Both the position numbers and the translations under genes were made by a program. Positions 46,622 through 54,969 of a stretch of DNA of 64,000 bases are shown piece after piece. The notes beneath the pieces were generated by a model. It was not told the DNA's origin. It made no database searches and saw only the letters and a list, made by a program, of their open reading frames with translations. The first letter of the stretch is position 1; each line of letters starts with the position of its first letter. The stretch is from Ideonella_A sp963843805 (GTDB lineage: Bacteria; Pseudomonadota; Gammaproteobacteria; Burkholderiales; Burkholderiaceae_C): the NCBI GenBank assembly GCA_963843805.1, contig CAWJLY010000001.1:124001-188000 (forward strand). Direction: 5' to 3'.

Positions 46622-47047
46622 TCAGAAAAACAGTTTGAAGCCGAGCGCCACTGTCAGCAGCACACTCAGCACGAGGGTAACGACGGCGCTGACGCGGCCG
46701 AATGCAAGGTCGACCGCGTGGGTCATGTCCATCCACAGATGGCGCACGCCGGCAATCAGATGGTGCAAAAACGCCCAGATCAGCGCCAGCGCGACCAGTT
46801 TGTAGAAAAAGCCAGGCAGCCCCAACGCCCCGCCCCTGAACACCGTCGTGAAGCGCTCGAAGGAAATTTCCGAAGTCACACTGGTGTCGAACATCCAGAT
46901 GATGAACGGCAGCAGCAAAAACATGACGACACCGCTGATTCGGTGCAGGATCGACACCAGCCCGGCCGGCGGCAAACGATAGCTGGCAATCTGCGAGACA
47001 TGGATATTCCGGAACTCCGGACGATTTTTCATTGGTTCTGCTGCCAT
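46622..47047 (-). CDS. sdhC: Succinate dehydrogenase cytochrome b556 subunit
   Basis: SdhC is the first gene of the operon. I use MAAEPMKNRPEFRNIHVSQI (47047); MKNRPEF is an alternative and an upstream in-frame start at 47065 is less likely. Family signatures are ASYRLPPAGLVSILHRISGV, with the quinone-site Ser and Arg, and HHLIAGVRHLWMDM with the haem His. Three membrane helices are visible (VVMFLLLPFIIWMFD, KLVALALIWAFLHHLIAGV, VTLVLSVLLTVALGFKLFF). About 141 residues. The 84-base gap to gntR contains AT-rich sequence (AATAAACTATTTTGA on the minus strand) that may be its promoter. Confidence 0.93.
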   Translation of the reverse strand: MAAEPMKNRPEFRNIHVSQIASYRLPPAGLVSILHRISGVVMFLLLPFIIWMFDTSVTSEISFERFTTVFRGGALGLPGFFYKLVALALIWAFLHHLIAGVRHLWMDMTHAVDLAFGRVSAVVTLVLSVLLTVALGFKLFF

Positions 47048-47131
47048 GCTCGGCCTTCTTGTCAAAAGGTGTATCGAATCAAAATAGTTTATTGCATCGC
47101 AGCAAGCGTCACTTGACGCGCTGCGCAGCGG

Positions 47132-47968
47132 TCAATTCAGCTCGTTGCGATAGTGGTGCGAGCCAGTGTGATACAGACCGCGCCGCAACTCGACCGGGCG
47201 GTCGGCGTAGGTCAGCGACAAGCGTTCGACGCTGAGCAGCGGGGATCCCTGCGCGACGCCGAGCAAGATGGCCGCCTCGGCGTCCGCGGTCACTGCACGA
47301 ATCTTTTCCTCCGCGCGAACCATGTGCACACCGAACTCGGTCTCGAACAGTGCGTACATCGGGCCCTGGTAGCTGCTCAGGCGCTCGGCGCTGAGTCCCT
47401 TGAAAAGCCGTCCAGGCAGCCAGATGTCATCGAAAATCACCGGCCGCCCCTTGAAAGACAACACGCGGCGAACCTGCAACGCCGAATCGCCCGATTTGAT
47501 GCCGAACGCCCGGGCCACGTCGGCCGGCGCACGCAGTCGCCGGCAATCGATGAAACGCCGCTCGGCTGCCTCCGGCAGGCCGTCGTCGGCACCGAGCCGA
47601 AGGAATCGATATTGCGCCTGCTGCTCCGAATGGGTGGCGACGAAAGTGCCTCGGCCTTGGCGGCGCACCAGCAGGTTGTCGGTCGCCAGTTCATCGATCG
47701 CCTTGCGCACGGTGCCCTGGCTGACCTTGAAACGCGAGGCGAGTTCGAGCTCGCTCGGAATGGCGTCACCAGGACGCCATTCGCCGTTCTGCAGGCTTCG
47801 CGTCATCAGCACCTTGATCTGTCGATACAAGGGGCTGAACGAAGGACCTTCGGACGCCAGCCCATCGCTGCCGCGTGTGGCGGGCACGAGCAAGCCGTCC
47901 CTGCCGCTGCCGGCATCGCCGAAGTCGGCCCGACTGACCGGGCCCGGCGCTGGTGCTGTCGATTTCAT
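47132..47968 (-). CDS. GntR/HutC-family transcriptional regulator
   Basis: The protein has an N-terminal winged helix (LYRQIKVLMTRSLQNGEWRP, PSELELASRFKVSQGTVRKA) and a C-terminal UTRA ligand-binding domain (DVARAFGIKSGDSALQVRRV, PLLSVERLSLTYADRPVELR). I chose MKSTAPAPGPVSRADFGDAG at 47968; 47998 is an in-frame alternative. An unusual 45-residue disordered leader precedes the DNA-binding domain. It is placed between sdhC (same strand) and mdh (divergent), so regulation of these TCA genes is likely. A matching palindrome lies in the intergenic region. The effector is unknown. Confidence 0.88.
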   Translation of the reverse strand: MKSTAPAPGPVSRADFGDAGSGRDGLLVPATRGSDGLASEGPSFSPLYRQIKVLMTRSLQNGEWRPGDAIPSELELASRFKVSQGTVRKAIDELATDNLLVRRQGRGTFVATHSEQQAQYRFLRLGADDGLPEAAERRFIDCRRLRAPADVARAFGIKSGDSALQVRRVLSFKGRPVIFDDIWLPGRLFKGLSAERLSSYQGPMYALFETEFGVHMVRAEEKIRAVTADAEAAILLGVAQGSPLLSVERLSLTYADRPVELRRGLYHTGSHHYRNELN

Positions 47969-48027
47969 CGACGCTATTGCAGCACACGCGCCGCGCATCG
48001 TCCATTCGCAAACCCATGGGCGAGAGA

Positions 48028-48043
48028 TGTCTTCTATAAGACA
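48028..48043. promoter_or_regulatory. Candidate GntR operator between gntR and mdh
   Basis: TGTCTTCTATAAGACA is a perfect 6-4-6 inverted repeat, and its half-site TGTCTT with an AT centre resembles GntR-family operators. It lies 60 bases upstream of the gntR start and about 200 bases upstream of mdh. No other perfect palindrome was noticed in this gap. Confidence 0.5.
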
Positions 48044-48240
48044 AAAGATAGCTGAGCAGTCGTGGCAAATGGATCAATCCGGCCGCCTTGCGGTCCGTTG
48101 GCGCACTACACTTCAGGTTTGCCCAGGCCGGCCTGTCACCGATCCTCGAACGCCTGCCCCGGCCAGCCAGCTGGTCAGCCCCGCCGCCGCCGGCCCGCCA
48201 CCCTGTCGTCAACTTTTGTCAATTTGTCCTGGAGATTCCG

Positions 48241-49227
48241 ATGAGCAAAAAACCCGTTCGTGTCGCCGTTACCGGAGCCGCTGGCCAGATCGGCTATGCC
48301 CTCTTGTTTCGAATCGCTTCGGGCGAAATGCTCGGCAAGGACCAGCCGGTCATCCTGCAGCTGCTCGAGGTGCCGGTTGACAAGGCGCAGGAAGCGCTGA
48401 AGGGCGTCATGATGGAGCTCGAAGATTGCGCATTCCCGCTGCTCGCCGGGATGGAGGCACACAGCGACCCGATGCAAGCCTTCAAGGACACCGATTACGC
48501 GCTGCTGGTCGGCGCCCGCCCGCGCGGCCCCGGCATGGAGCGCAAGGATCTGCTGTCGGCCAATGCGCAGATCTTCACCGCTCAAGGCAAGGCCCTGAAC
48601 GCAGTAGCCAGCCGCAACGTTCGGGTGCTGGTGGTCGGCAACCCGGCCAATACCAATGCCTACATCGCGATGAAAAGCGCGCCCGATCTGCCGCGCAAGA
48701 ATTTCACCGCGATGCTGCGTCTCGATCACAACCGGGCACTCAGCCAGCTCGCGGCAAAAACCGGCAAACCGGTTGCCAGCATTGAAAAACTGGCGGTCTG
48801 GGGCAACCATTCGCCGACCATGTACGCCGACTATCGCTTTGCCACCATCGATGGCAAGCCGGTCAAGGACATGATCAACGATCAGGTCTGGAACAAGGAT
48901 GTCTTCCTGCCGACAGTCGGCAAACGCGGTGCGGCCATCATTGCCGCACGCGGCGTGTCGTCTGCCGCGTCGGCGGCCAATGCGGCAATCGATCACATGC
49001 ACGATTGGGCGCTTGGCAGCAATGGCAAATGGGTCACGATGGGCATTCCGAGCAACGGCGACTACAACATCCCGAAAGACGTGATGTTCGGCTTTCCGGT
49101 GACTTGTGAGGCAGGTGAATACAAGCTGATCGAAGGGCTTGAGATCGATGCGTTCTCGCAGCAGTGCATCGACAAGACGCTGGCCGAGCTGCAGGAAGAG
49201 CAAGACGGCGTCAAGCATCTGCTCTGA
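48241..49227 (+). CDS. mdh: Malate dehydrogenase
   Basis: Mdh oxidises malate to oxaloacetate with NAD+. GGAGA lies 6 bases upstream of ATG 48241. The NAD-binding motif is VRVAVTGAAGQIGYALLFRI. The substrate Arg residues are in VGARPRGPGMERKDLLSANA, with the catalytic Asp and His in MLRLDHNRALSQLAAKTGKP and KLAVWGNHSPTMYADYRFA. This is the long cytosolic-type enzyme of betaproteobacteria (328 residues), not the E. coli type. The CitE-like gene follows after 12 bases, so the two are probably co-transcribed. Confidence 0.97.
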   Translation: MSKKPVRVAVTGAAGQIGYALLFRIASGEMLGKDQPVILQLLEVPVDKAQEALKGVMMELEDCAFPLLAGMEAHSDPMQAFKDTDYALLVGARPRGPGMERKDLLSANAQIFTAQGKALNAVASRNVRVLVVGNPANTNAYIAMKSAPDLPRKNFTAMLRLDHNRALSQLAAKTGKPVASIEKLAVWGNHSPTMYADYRFATIDGKPVKDMINDQVWNKDVFLPTVGKRGAAIIAARGVSSAASAANAAIDHMHDWALGSNGKWVTMGIPSNGDYNIPKDVMFGFPVTCEAGEYKLIEGLEIDAFSQQCIDKTLAELQEEQDGVKHLL

Positions 49228-49239
49228 GTCGACCACACC

Positions 49240-50253
49240 GTGGCCACCGGCATGCATCCCCGTGAGGCCTTGTTCGAGGCCGGCGAAACGACACGCCTGC
49301 TGCCGGTCTGCGACCACTATTCAGGCGTCGAGGCGCGAATGCGCAAGAGCCTGGAGTTGCAGGCCGAGATGGGGCCGGTTTTCGACGTCACGCTCGACAA
49401 CGAGGATGGCGCGCCGGTGGGCGGCGAGGCCGACCATGCCCATCTGATCAGCGAGCTGATCGTGTCGACGCTGAACCACCACGACCGCGTGGGGGCGCGT
49501 CTGGTGCCGGTCGACCACGCAGCGTTCGAGCAGATCGTCGAGACCATCGTCGGCAACGCCGGGCACCGGGTGGCCTACCTGATGATTCCGAAAGTCCATG
49601 GGCTGTCCGACCTGGAACGCGCCGCCGCTGCGGTCGATTCGGCCGCTCGCAGCGCCGGCATCGAGCGGCCGATTGCATTGCATGCCTTGGTCGAGACTCA
49701 CGGCGCGTTGCGTGAAGTTGTTGCCCTGGCGGCGCACCCGCGGATCGAATCCTTGTCGTTCGGCTTGATGGATTTCGTCTCGGCGCATCGCGGTGCCATC
49801 CCGCAGACGGCGATGGGCGTCGCCGGGCAGTTCGAACATCCCCTGGTTGTGCGGGCCAAGCTCGAGATCGCCGCGGCTTGCCATGCGTTTGCCAAGGTGC
49901 CCTCGCATTGCGTGGTCACCGAATTCAAGCGCGCCTCGGCCCTGCAAGAGGCCGCCACCCGTGCGTCACGCCAGTTCGGCTACCTGCGCATGTGGAGCAT
50001 CCATCCGGCACAGATCAAGCCGATCGTCGAGGCGTTCACGCCGAGCGTGGCCGAAGTCGACCAGGCGATCGAGATCATCAGCGCTGCGCAAGCCGCGCAC
50101 TGGGCGCCAATTCGACACGACGATAGCCTGCACGATCGGGCCAGCTACCGCTACTTCTGGCAAGTACTCGAACGTGCCCACCGAACCTCGTATGCAGGCG
50201 GCCCGCAACTGCCGCGCGAAATCGAGCAGGCCTGGTTCGCAACGTCGGACTGA
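49240..50253 (+). CDS. HpcH/HpaI aldolase / citrate lyase beta-like protein
   Basis: A CitE-like TIM-barrel enzyme that makes or breaks C-C bonds of acyl-CoA or keto acids. Seen are FDVTLDNEDGAPVGGEADHA (acidic metal site), RVAYLMIPKVHGLSDLERAA, LHALVETHGALREVVALAAH with the metal-binding Glu, SLSFGLMDFVSAHRG (second acidic ligand) and RMWSIHPAQIKPIVEAFTPS. GTG 49240 is the first possible start and ATG 49252 (MHPREALFEAGE) may be the true one. 337 residues, intact. It sits immediately after mdh. The substrate cannot be told from sequence; malyl-CoA, citramalyl-CoA or similar are candidates. Confidence 0.85.
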   Translation: MATGMHPREALFEAGETTRLLPVCDHYSGVEARMRKSLELQAEMGPVFDVTLDNEDGAPVGGEADHAHLISELIVSTLNHHDRVGARLVPVDHAAFEQIVETIVGNAGHRVAYLMIPKVHGLSDLERAAAAVDSAARSAGIERPIALHALVETHGALREVVALAAHPRIESLSFGLMDFVSAHRGAIPQTAMGVAGQFEHPLVVRAKLEIAAACHAFAKVPSHCVVTEFKRASALQEAATRASRQFGYLRMWSIHPAQIKPIVEAFTPSVAEVDQAIEIISAAQAAHWAPIRHDDSLHDRASYRYFWQVLERAHRTSYAGGPQLPREIEQAWFATSD

Positions 50254-50395
50254 TCGTCGATCCGCAGGCGTGACGATTGATTGCCGCGAGGTGTGGTCAT
50301 TGCGGATAGCCGCACGCTGCGCCTGCTCCACAATGCGCCAGCCGGCCGCGGAGTCGGAAAATGCCGCAAAGTCGCGGAATTCTGGAGCCCGTTGA

Positions 50396-51049
50396 ATGAG
50401 ATCAGCAGTACTTGTCGCCATCAGTGCGTTTGCCATTGCACTGGGATCGACCTCCGTCGAGGCCGCAACGGCCAAGCCATCCAAATCGACAGCGCAGACG
50501 AGCCAATCGAAGTCCAAATCCTCGAAAGCCCGGACGTCCAAGGCCAGCAAGTCCTCGCACAGCAAAGCGCGCAAATCGGCAGTCGTCACGCGTCAGTTGC
50601 CACCGTTGTCGCAAGCGCAGATCGATGTCTCGCAGCGTGTACAGATCGGCCGGGCCGATTGCGAATTCAATCAATCGGTGGTGATCGAGCCCGATAGCAG
50701 CCGCTTCGGCGCGTTCCTCGTCAAGTTCGCGGGCAAGACCTATCTGATGGATCCCGAGGAAACCGCCACTGGCGCAGTTCGCCTGTTCGACCCGGCGGCC
50801 GGTGTCGTCTGGCTGCAAATACCGGTCAAATCGATGTTGATGAACATGAATCTCGGACAGCGAATGGTCGACGCCTGCACCCAACCTGCTCAGCGGACCG
50901 CGCAAACGATCGCCGAGGCGCGCGCGCGCGCGGCGGCAGCCAGCCTGTCGGCGTCGGGGCCATCCGCAGCATCGGTCAGCGCAGACGGGAGCGTGACGAC
51001 AACCCCGCCGGTACAGGCCGAGCAAAGTCTGCCATTGCTGCGCAACTGA
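50396..51049 (+). CDS. Secreted Lys/Ser-rich protein of unknown function
   Basis: I do not recognise a named family. The 217-residue protein has a signal peptide (MRSAVLVAISAFAIALGSTS, cut near EAA). A strongly basic, low-complexity segment of Lys, Ser, Thr and Ala follows at about 25-62 (SKSKSSKARTSKASKSSHSK). A globular domain of about 100 residues (QIDVSQRVQIGRADCEFNQS, SRFGAFLVKFAGKTYLMDPE, GVVWLQIPVKSMLMNMNLGQ) contains two Cys that could form a disulfide. The tail is Ala/Ser-rich. The basic segment could bind polyanions such as peptidoglycan or DNA; this is inference. It lies alone between the CitE-like gene and vapB on the same strand. Confidence 0.75.
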   Translation: MRSAVLVAISAFAIALGSTSVEAATAKPSKSTAQTSQSKSKSSKARTSKASKSSHSKARKSAVVTRQLPPLSQAQIDVSQRVQIGRADCEFNQSVVIEPDSSRFGAFLVKFAGKTYLMDPEETATGAVRLFDPAAGVVWLQIPVKSMLMNMNLGQRMVDACTQPAQRTAQTIAEARARAAAASLSASGPSAASVSADGSVTTTPPVQAEQSLPLLRN

Positions 51050-51070
51050 TGCGCCTCGGTATGCATCATT

Positions 51071-51095
51071 AAGTATGTATAATCAACGCATACTT
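51071..51095. promoter_or_regulatory. VapB autoregulatory operator overlapping the -10
   Basis: AAGTATG, 11 bases, CATACTT forms a perfect inverted repeat, with the consensus -10 TATAAT (51078-51083) inside its spacer, 29 bases before the vapB start. VapBC and other AbrB-type antitoxin complexes typically repress from such repeats. The -35 region is weak. Confidence 0.65.
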
Positions 51096-51111
51096 TTGAC
51101 CAAGGGCCAGC

Positions 51112-51327
51112 ATGGAAGTCATCGTCGCCGAACGCGGACAGATCACACTCCCCAAGGCAGTGCGTGATGCCCTCGGTCTGACCAAGGGCAGCACCTTGAA
51201 GGTTGAACTCGATGGCGGCCGGATCATCTTGCGCAAGAATGTCGACGATGCCATTTCAAGGGCTCGAGGTCGTTTCAACCTGCCGACCGGCAGCAGCGCG
51301 GAAGACCTGACCCGTGGCCTGCGCTGA
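51112..51327 (+). CDS. vapB: AbrB/SpoVT-fold antitoxin (VapB type)
   Basis: The 71-residue protein has a swapped-hairpin DNA-binding fold (MEVIVAERGQITLPKAVRDA, LGLTKGSTLKVELDGGRIIL) and a C-terminal tail (DAISRARGRFNLPTGSSAED) that would wrap the toxin. It should neutralise the PIN toxin encoded 39 bases downstream and repress its own promoter through the repeat at 51071-51095. The antitoxin-toxin order and sizes are typical of type II modules. Confidence 0.88.
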   Translation: MEVIVAERGQITLPKAVRDALGLTKGSTLKVELDGGRIILRKNVDDAISRARGRFNLPTGSSAEDLTRGLR

Positions 51328-51366
51328 TCGGGCCTGGTTGATCGACCCGCTTCCGATCGACCGATC

Positions 51367-51786
51367 GTGACCATCGCGATCGACACCGCAGTACTGATTG
51401 ATCTGCTGGGCAATGGCACGGGTGCCGATTCGGCTGAAGCGTGTCTGCGCCTGGCACTTGGCAAGGGCCCGGTCGTTGTCAGCCCGGTTGTTCTGGCCGA
51501 ACTGAGCGCGGTGCTCGGCGAAGGCGCTCTGGTCGTCGATGTGCTGGACGACATGGGGATCCGGTTCGACGGTTTCGACCAGCGAGCCGCGGTGCGGGCG
51601 GGCGAAATGCAGCGCAAGTTCAAGCAGCGATCAGGTGCCGGGGCGGCGTCGACGCCGCGCACCATTGCGGACTTTCTGATCGGGGCACACGCCATGCTTC
51701 AGTGTGAAGGCCTGATCACCCGAGACGCGGTCTTCTTTCGCGATTATTTCAAGGGCCTCAAGGTGATCGAGCCCGGCCAGGACTGA
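51367..51786 (+). CDS. vapC: PIN-domain ribonuclease toxin (VapC type)
   Basis: VapC toxins cleave RNA, often initiator tRNA or the 23S sarcin-ricin loop. GTG 51367 gives MTIAIDTAVLIDLLGNGTGA with the first catalytic Asp (D6). The second acidic residue is in VVSPVVLAELSAVLGE, and the third and fourth lie in PRTIADFLIGAHAMLQCEGL and ITRDAVFFRDYF. All four PIN residues are therefore present, so the toxin is probably active. 139 residues. acnB follows 73 bases later with no relation to the module. Confidence 0.87.
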   Translation: MTIAIDTAVLIDLLGNGTGADSAEACLRLALGKGPVVVSPVVLAELSAVLGEGALVVDVLDDMGIRFDGFDQRAAVRAGEMQRKFKQRSGAGAASTPRTIADFLIGAHAMLQCEGLITRDAVFFRDYFKGLKVIEPGQD

Positions 51787-51859
51787 GCCCAGGACCGAGC
51801 TCCCGCCGGCCACCGAAACGCCGACGAATTTTCAACCATCAATTTTCTGGAGAAAACGA

Positions 51860-54451
51860 ATGCTGCAAGCCTATCGCCAACATGTTGCCGAACGCACGGC
51901 ACTGGGCATCCCGCCGCTTCCGCTCGATGCCCGGCAGGTTGCCGATCTGATCGAGTTGATCAAGAATCCGCCGCCTGGCGAGGCCGAGTTTCTGCTCGAT
52001 TTGCTGACCTACCGGGTGCCGCCTGGGGTTGACGACGCAGCCAAGGTGAAGGCCTCCTTTCTGGCCGCAGTGGCCCATGGCGATATCGACGTGGCGCTGA
52101 TTTCGCGGGCCAAGGCGACCGAACTGCTCGGTACCATGGTCGGCGGCTACAACGTGAAGCCGCTGATCGATCTGCTCGACGATGAGCAGACTGCGGTAAT
52201 CGCCAGCAGCGGGTTGAAAAAAACCCTGCTGATGTTCGACTTCTTTCACGACGTTGCCGAGAAGGCCAAGGCCGGCAATGCACATGCCAAGGAGATCATC
52301 CAGAGCTGGGCCGACGCGCAGTGGTTTACCGAGCGCCCGGAAGTGCCGAGGAAGATCACCGTCACCGTCTTCAAGGTACCCGGCGAGACCAATACCGATG
52401 ATCTGTCGCCCGCACCCGACGCCTGGAGCCGGCCCGACATCCCGCTGCACTATCTGGCGATGCTGAAAAATACCCGGGCCGGCGCGGCATTCAAGCCGGA
52501 AGAGGACGGCAAGCGCGGCCCGATCCGGTTCATTGACGACCTGAAGAAGAAGGGCCACCTGGTCGCTTACGTCGGAGATGTCGTCGGCACCGGCTCCAGC
52601 CGCAAAAGCGCAACCAACAGCGCCATCTGGGCAACCGGTGAAGATATTCCCTACGTGCCGAACAAGCGCTTCGGCGGCGTGACGCTGGGGGGCAAGATCG
52701 CGCCGATTTTCTTCAACACGCAGGAAGATTCCGGTGCACTGCCAATCGAGGTCGACGTCAGCAAGCTCGAGATGGGCGATGTCGTCGATATCCTGCCCTA
52801 TGACGGCAAGATCGTCCGCGACGGCGAAACCGTCGTTGAATTCAAGCTGAAAAGTGATGTGTTGTTCGACGAGGTTCGCTCGGGCGGCCGGATCAACCTG
52901 ATCATCGGTCGCGCCCTGACGGCCAAGGCGCGCGAGTTTCTCGGTTTGCCGGCGTCGACCCTGTTCCGCCTGCCGCAGCCGCCAGCGCCAAGCCAGGCCG
53001 GCTTCACGGTGGCTCAGAAGATGGTCGGCCGAGCCGTCGGCCTGCCTGAGGGCCAGGGGGTCCGTCCGGGCACCTATTGCGAGCCCAGGATGACCACGGT
53101 CGGCAGCCAGGACACCACCGGTCCGATGACTCGTGATGAGCTGAAAGACCTGGCCTGCCTGGGCTTCAGCGCCGATCTGGTGATGCAGAGCTTCTGCCAC
53201 ACCGCCGCTTATCCGAAGCCGGTCGACGTCAAGACGCATCGCGAACTGCCTGACTTCATGAGCAACCGGGGCGGCGTCGCACTTCGCCCGGGCGACGGCA
53301 TCATCCATTCCTGGTTGAACCGCCTGCTGTTGCCCGATACGGTTGGCACCGGCGGCGATTCGCACACCCGCTTTCCGATCGGCATCAGTTTTCCCGCCGG
53401 CTCCGGTCTGGTAGCGTTTGGCGCAGCCACCGGCGTGATGCCGCTGGACATGCCCGAATCGGTGCTGGTTCGATTCAAGGGTCAGATGCAACCCGGCGTG
53501 ACCTTGCGCGACCTGGTGCATGCGATACCGCTGTATGCGATCAAGGCCGGCTTGCTCACAGTGGCCAAGGCCGGCAAGATCAATGTTTTTTCGGGCCGCA
53601 TTCTGGAGATCGAAGGGCTGCCCGACCTGAAGGTCGAACAGGCGTTCGAGTTGTCGGACGCTTCAGCCGAGCGCAGTGCCGCGGGCTGCACGGTCAAACT
53701 GAATCCCGAGCCGATCAAGGAATATCTGACCAGCAACATCGTGCTGATGAAAAACATGATCGCCGATGGTTATGCCGACAAACGCACCTTGCAACGTCGA
53801 ATCGATGCCGTCGAGGCTTGGCTGGCCGACCCGCAACTGCTCGAAGCCGACCGCGACGCCGAGTACTTTCAGATCATCGAGATCGATCTGGCCGATCTCA
53901 AGGAGCCGGTGCTGTGCTGCCCGAACGATCCCGATGACGCCAAGCTGCTCAGCGAGGTGGCGGGCACCCCGATCGATGAGGTCTTTATCGGCTCGTGCAT
54001 GACCAATATCGGCCATTTCCGAGCCGCCTCGAAGCTGCTCGAAGGCCGTCGCGATATCCCCGTCAAGCTGTGGGTCGCCCCGCCGACCAAGATGGACGCA
54101 CAGGAGCTGACCAAGGAGGGCCACTACGGCACCTTCGGCGCCGCCGGTGCACGAATGGAAATGCCGGGCTGCAGCTTGTGCATGGGAAACCAGGCACAGG
54201 TCAGAGAGGGTGCCACCGTGGTGTCGACCAGCACCCGCAACTTCCCGAATCGGCTGGGCAAAAACGCCAACGTCTATCTGGCATCTGCCGAACTGGCGGC
54301 AATCGCTTCGAAGCTTGGCAGATTGCCGACTGTCGCCGAGTACCAGGCGGATATGGGCGTGATCAATGCCGACGGCAGCAAGATCTACAAATATCTGAAT
54401 TTCGACCAGATCGACGAATATGCCGAGACGGCCAGGAGCGTCACCGCCTGA
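51860..54451 (+). CDS. acnB: Aconitate hydratase B
   Basis: AcnB is the main TCA-cycle aconitase, converting citrate to isocitrate. The N-terminal HEAT-like domain reads MLQAYRQHVAERTALGIPPL and EAEFLLDLLTYRVPPGVDDA. The swivelling domain precedes the Fe-S domains, as is specific to AcnB (GTGSSRKSATNSAIWATGED). The cluster Cys lie in EVFIGSCMTNIGHFRAASKL and RMEMPGCSLCMGNQAQVREG. 863 residues, intact. TTTCTGGAGAAAACGA upstream of ATG 51860 provides the ribosome site. The terminator follows 30 bases after the stop. Confidence 0.98.
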   Translation: MLQAYRQHVAERTALGIPPLPLDARQVADLIELIKNPPPGEAEFLLDLLTYRVPPGVDDAAKVKASFLAAVAHGDIDVALISRAKATELLGTMVGGYNVKPLIDLLDDEQTAVIASSGLKKTLLMFDFFHDVAEKAKAGNAHAKEIIQSWADAQWFTERPEVPRKITVTVFKVPGETNTDDLSPAPDAWSRPDIPLHYLAMLKNTRAGAAFKPEEDGKRGPIRFIDDLKKKGHLVAYVGDVVGTGSSRKSATNSAIWATGEDIPYVPNKRFGGVTLGGKIAPIFFNTQEDSGALPIEVDVSKLEMGDVVDILPYDGKIVRDGETVVEFKLKSDVLFDEVRSGGRINLIIGRALTAKAREFLGLPASTLFRLPQPPAPSQAGFTVAQKMVGRAVGLPEGQGVRPGTYCEPRMTTVGSQDTTGPMTRDELKDLACLGFSADLVMQSFCHTAAYPKPVDVKTHRELPDFMSNRGGVALRPGDGIIHSWLNRLLLPDTVGTGGDSHTRFPIGISFPAGSGLVAFGAATGVMPLDMPESVLVRFKGQMQPGVTLRDLVHAIPLYAIKAGLLTVAKAGKINVFSGRILEIEGLPDLKVEQAFELSDASAERSAAGCTVKLNPEPIKEYLTSNIVLMKNMIADGYADKRTLQRRIDAVEAWLADPQLLEADRDAEYFQIIEIDLADLKEPVLCCPNDPDDAKLLSEVAGTPIDEVFIGSCMTNIGHFRAASKLLEGRRDIPVKLWVAPPTKMDAQELTKEGHYGTFGAAGARMEMPGCSLCMGNQAQVREGATVVSTSTRNFPNRLGKNANVYLASAELAAIASKLGRLPTVAEYQADMGVINADGSKIYKYLNFDQIDEYAETARSVTA

Positions 54452-54480
54452 GCAGACGATCCGCCCAAGTCGTACTCAAG

Positions 54481-54509
54481 AGCCCGCCGGGGTGCCCGGC
54501 GGGCTTTTT
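54481..54509 (+). terminator. Rho-independent terminator after acnB
   Basis: AGCCCGCCGGG, loop GTG, CCCGGCGGGCT, then a run of five T. The stem is eleven base pairs and perfect. It ends the acnB transcript. Confidence 0.92.
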
Positions 54510-54557
54510 GCCTTTGGCGCCGCCGCTCACCTCAGTTCGAAGGTGCATGCGATTGCT

Positions 54558-54576
54558 AATGCGAACTGTTCGCGTT
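54558..54576. promoter_or_regulatory. Palindromic operator candidate upstream of iron uptake genes
   Basis: The sequence AATGCGAACTGTTCGCGTT has arms GCGAAC and GTTCGC around one T, with partly matching AA/TT flanks. It lies about 40 bases before the cupredoxin gene start in a patch (GCTAAT...GTTATGAT) reminiscent of, but not matching, a Fur box. A metal-responsive regulator is a plausible ligand. Confidence 0.4.
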
Positions 54577-54613
54577 ATGATGGGTGAAACTTCATCGACC
54601 CGTCGATACGATC

Positions 54614-54946
54614 ATGAACCTGCGCCGCAGCTGTGCCCTCTCCCTGGTTTCAATGTGTCTGGTCGCTGGCGCACAGTCCGCCGAGCCGGAAATGACGCTC
54701 GTGATCAAGAATCATCAGTTCACGCCGACGGAACTGAAGGTCCCGGCAGGCAAGCGGATCAAATTGATCGTTCACAACCAGGACTCCTCGGCTGAGGAAT
54801 TCGAAAGCCACAGCCTGGGTCGAGAAAAAGTCATTCCGGGCGGCGCCAAGGCGACCCTCTTCATCGGGCCGCTGAAGCCCGGCCGTTACGAGTTCGTCGG
54901 CGAGTTTCACGAAGCCACCGCCAAGGGCGCGGTGGTCGTCCAATGA
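54614..54946 (+). CDS. Periplasmic cupredoxin-domain protein (iron-transport partner)
   Basis: A small secreted protein of 110 residues with signal peptide MNLRRSCALSLVSMCLVAGA. It has a cupredoxin fold of the EfeO-N-terminal type (MTLVIKNHQFTPTELKVPAG, HNQDSSAEEFESHSLGREKV, GRYEFVGEFHEATAKGAVVV). Glu and His in EEFESHSLGRE could bind metal, though the usual blue-copper Cys is missing. ATG 54614 begins the signal peptide, so it is preferred over 54584. The FTR1-type permease gene starts 23 bases later, so it probably delivers or oxidises iron for that permease. Confidence 0.85.
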   Translation: MNLRRSCALSLVSMCLVAGAQSAEPEMTLVIKNHQFTPTELKVPAGKRIKLIVHNQDSSAEEFESHSLGREKVIPGGAKATLFIGPLKPGRYEFVGEFHEATAKGAVVVQ

Positions 54947-54969
54947 CCCGCGGCTGAAAGCAGTTCGCC

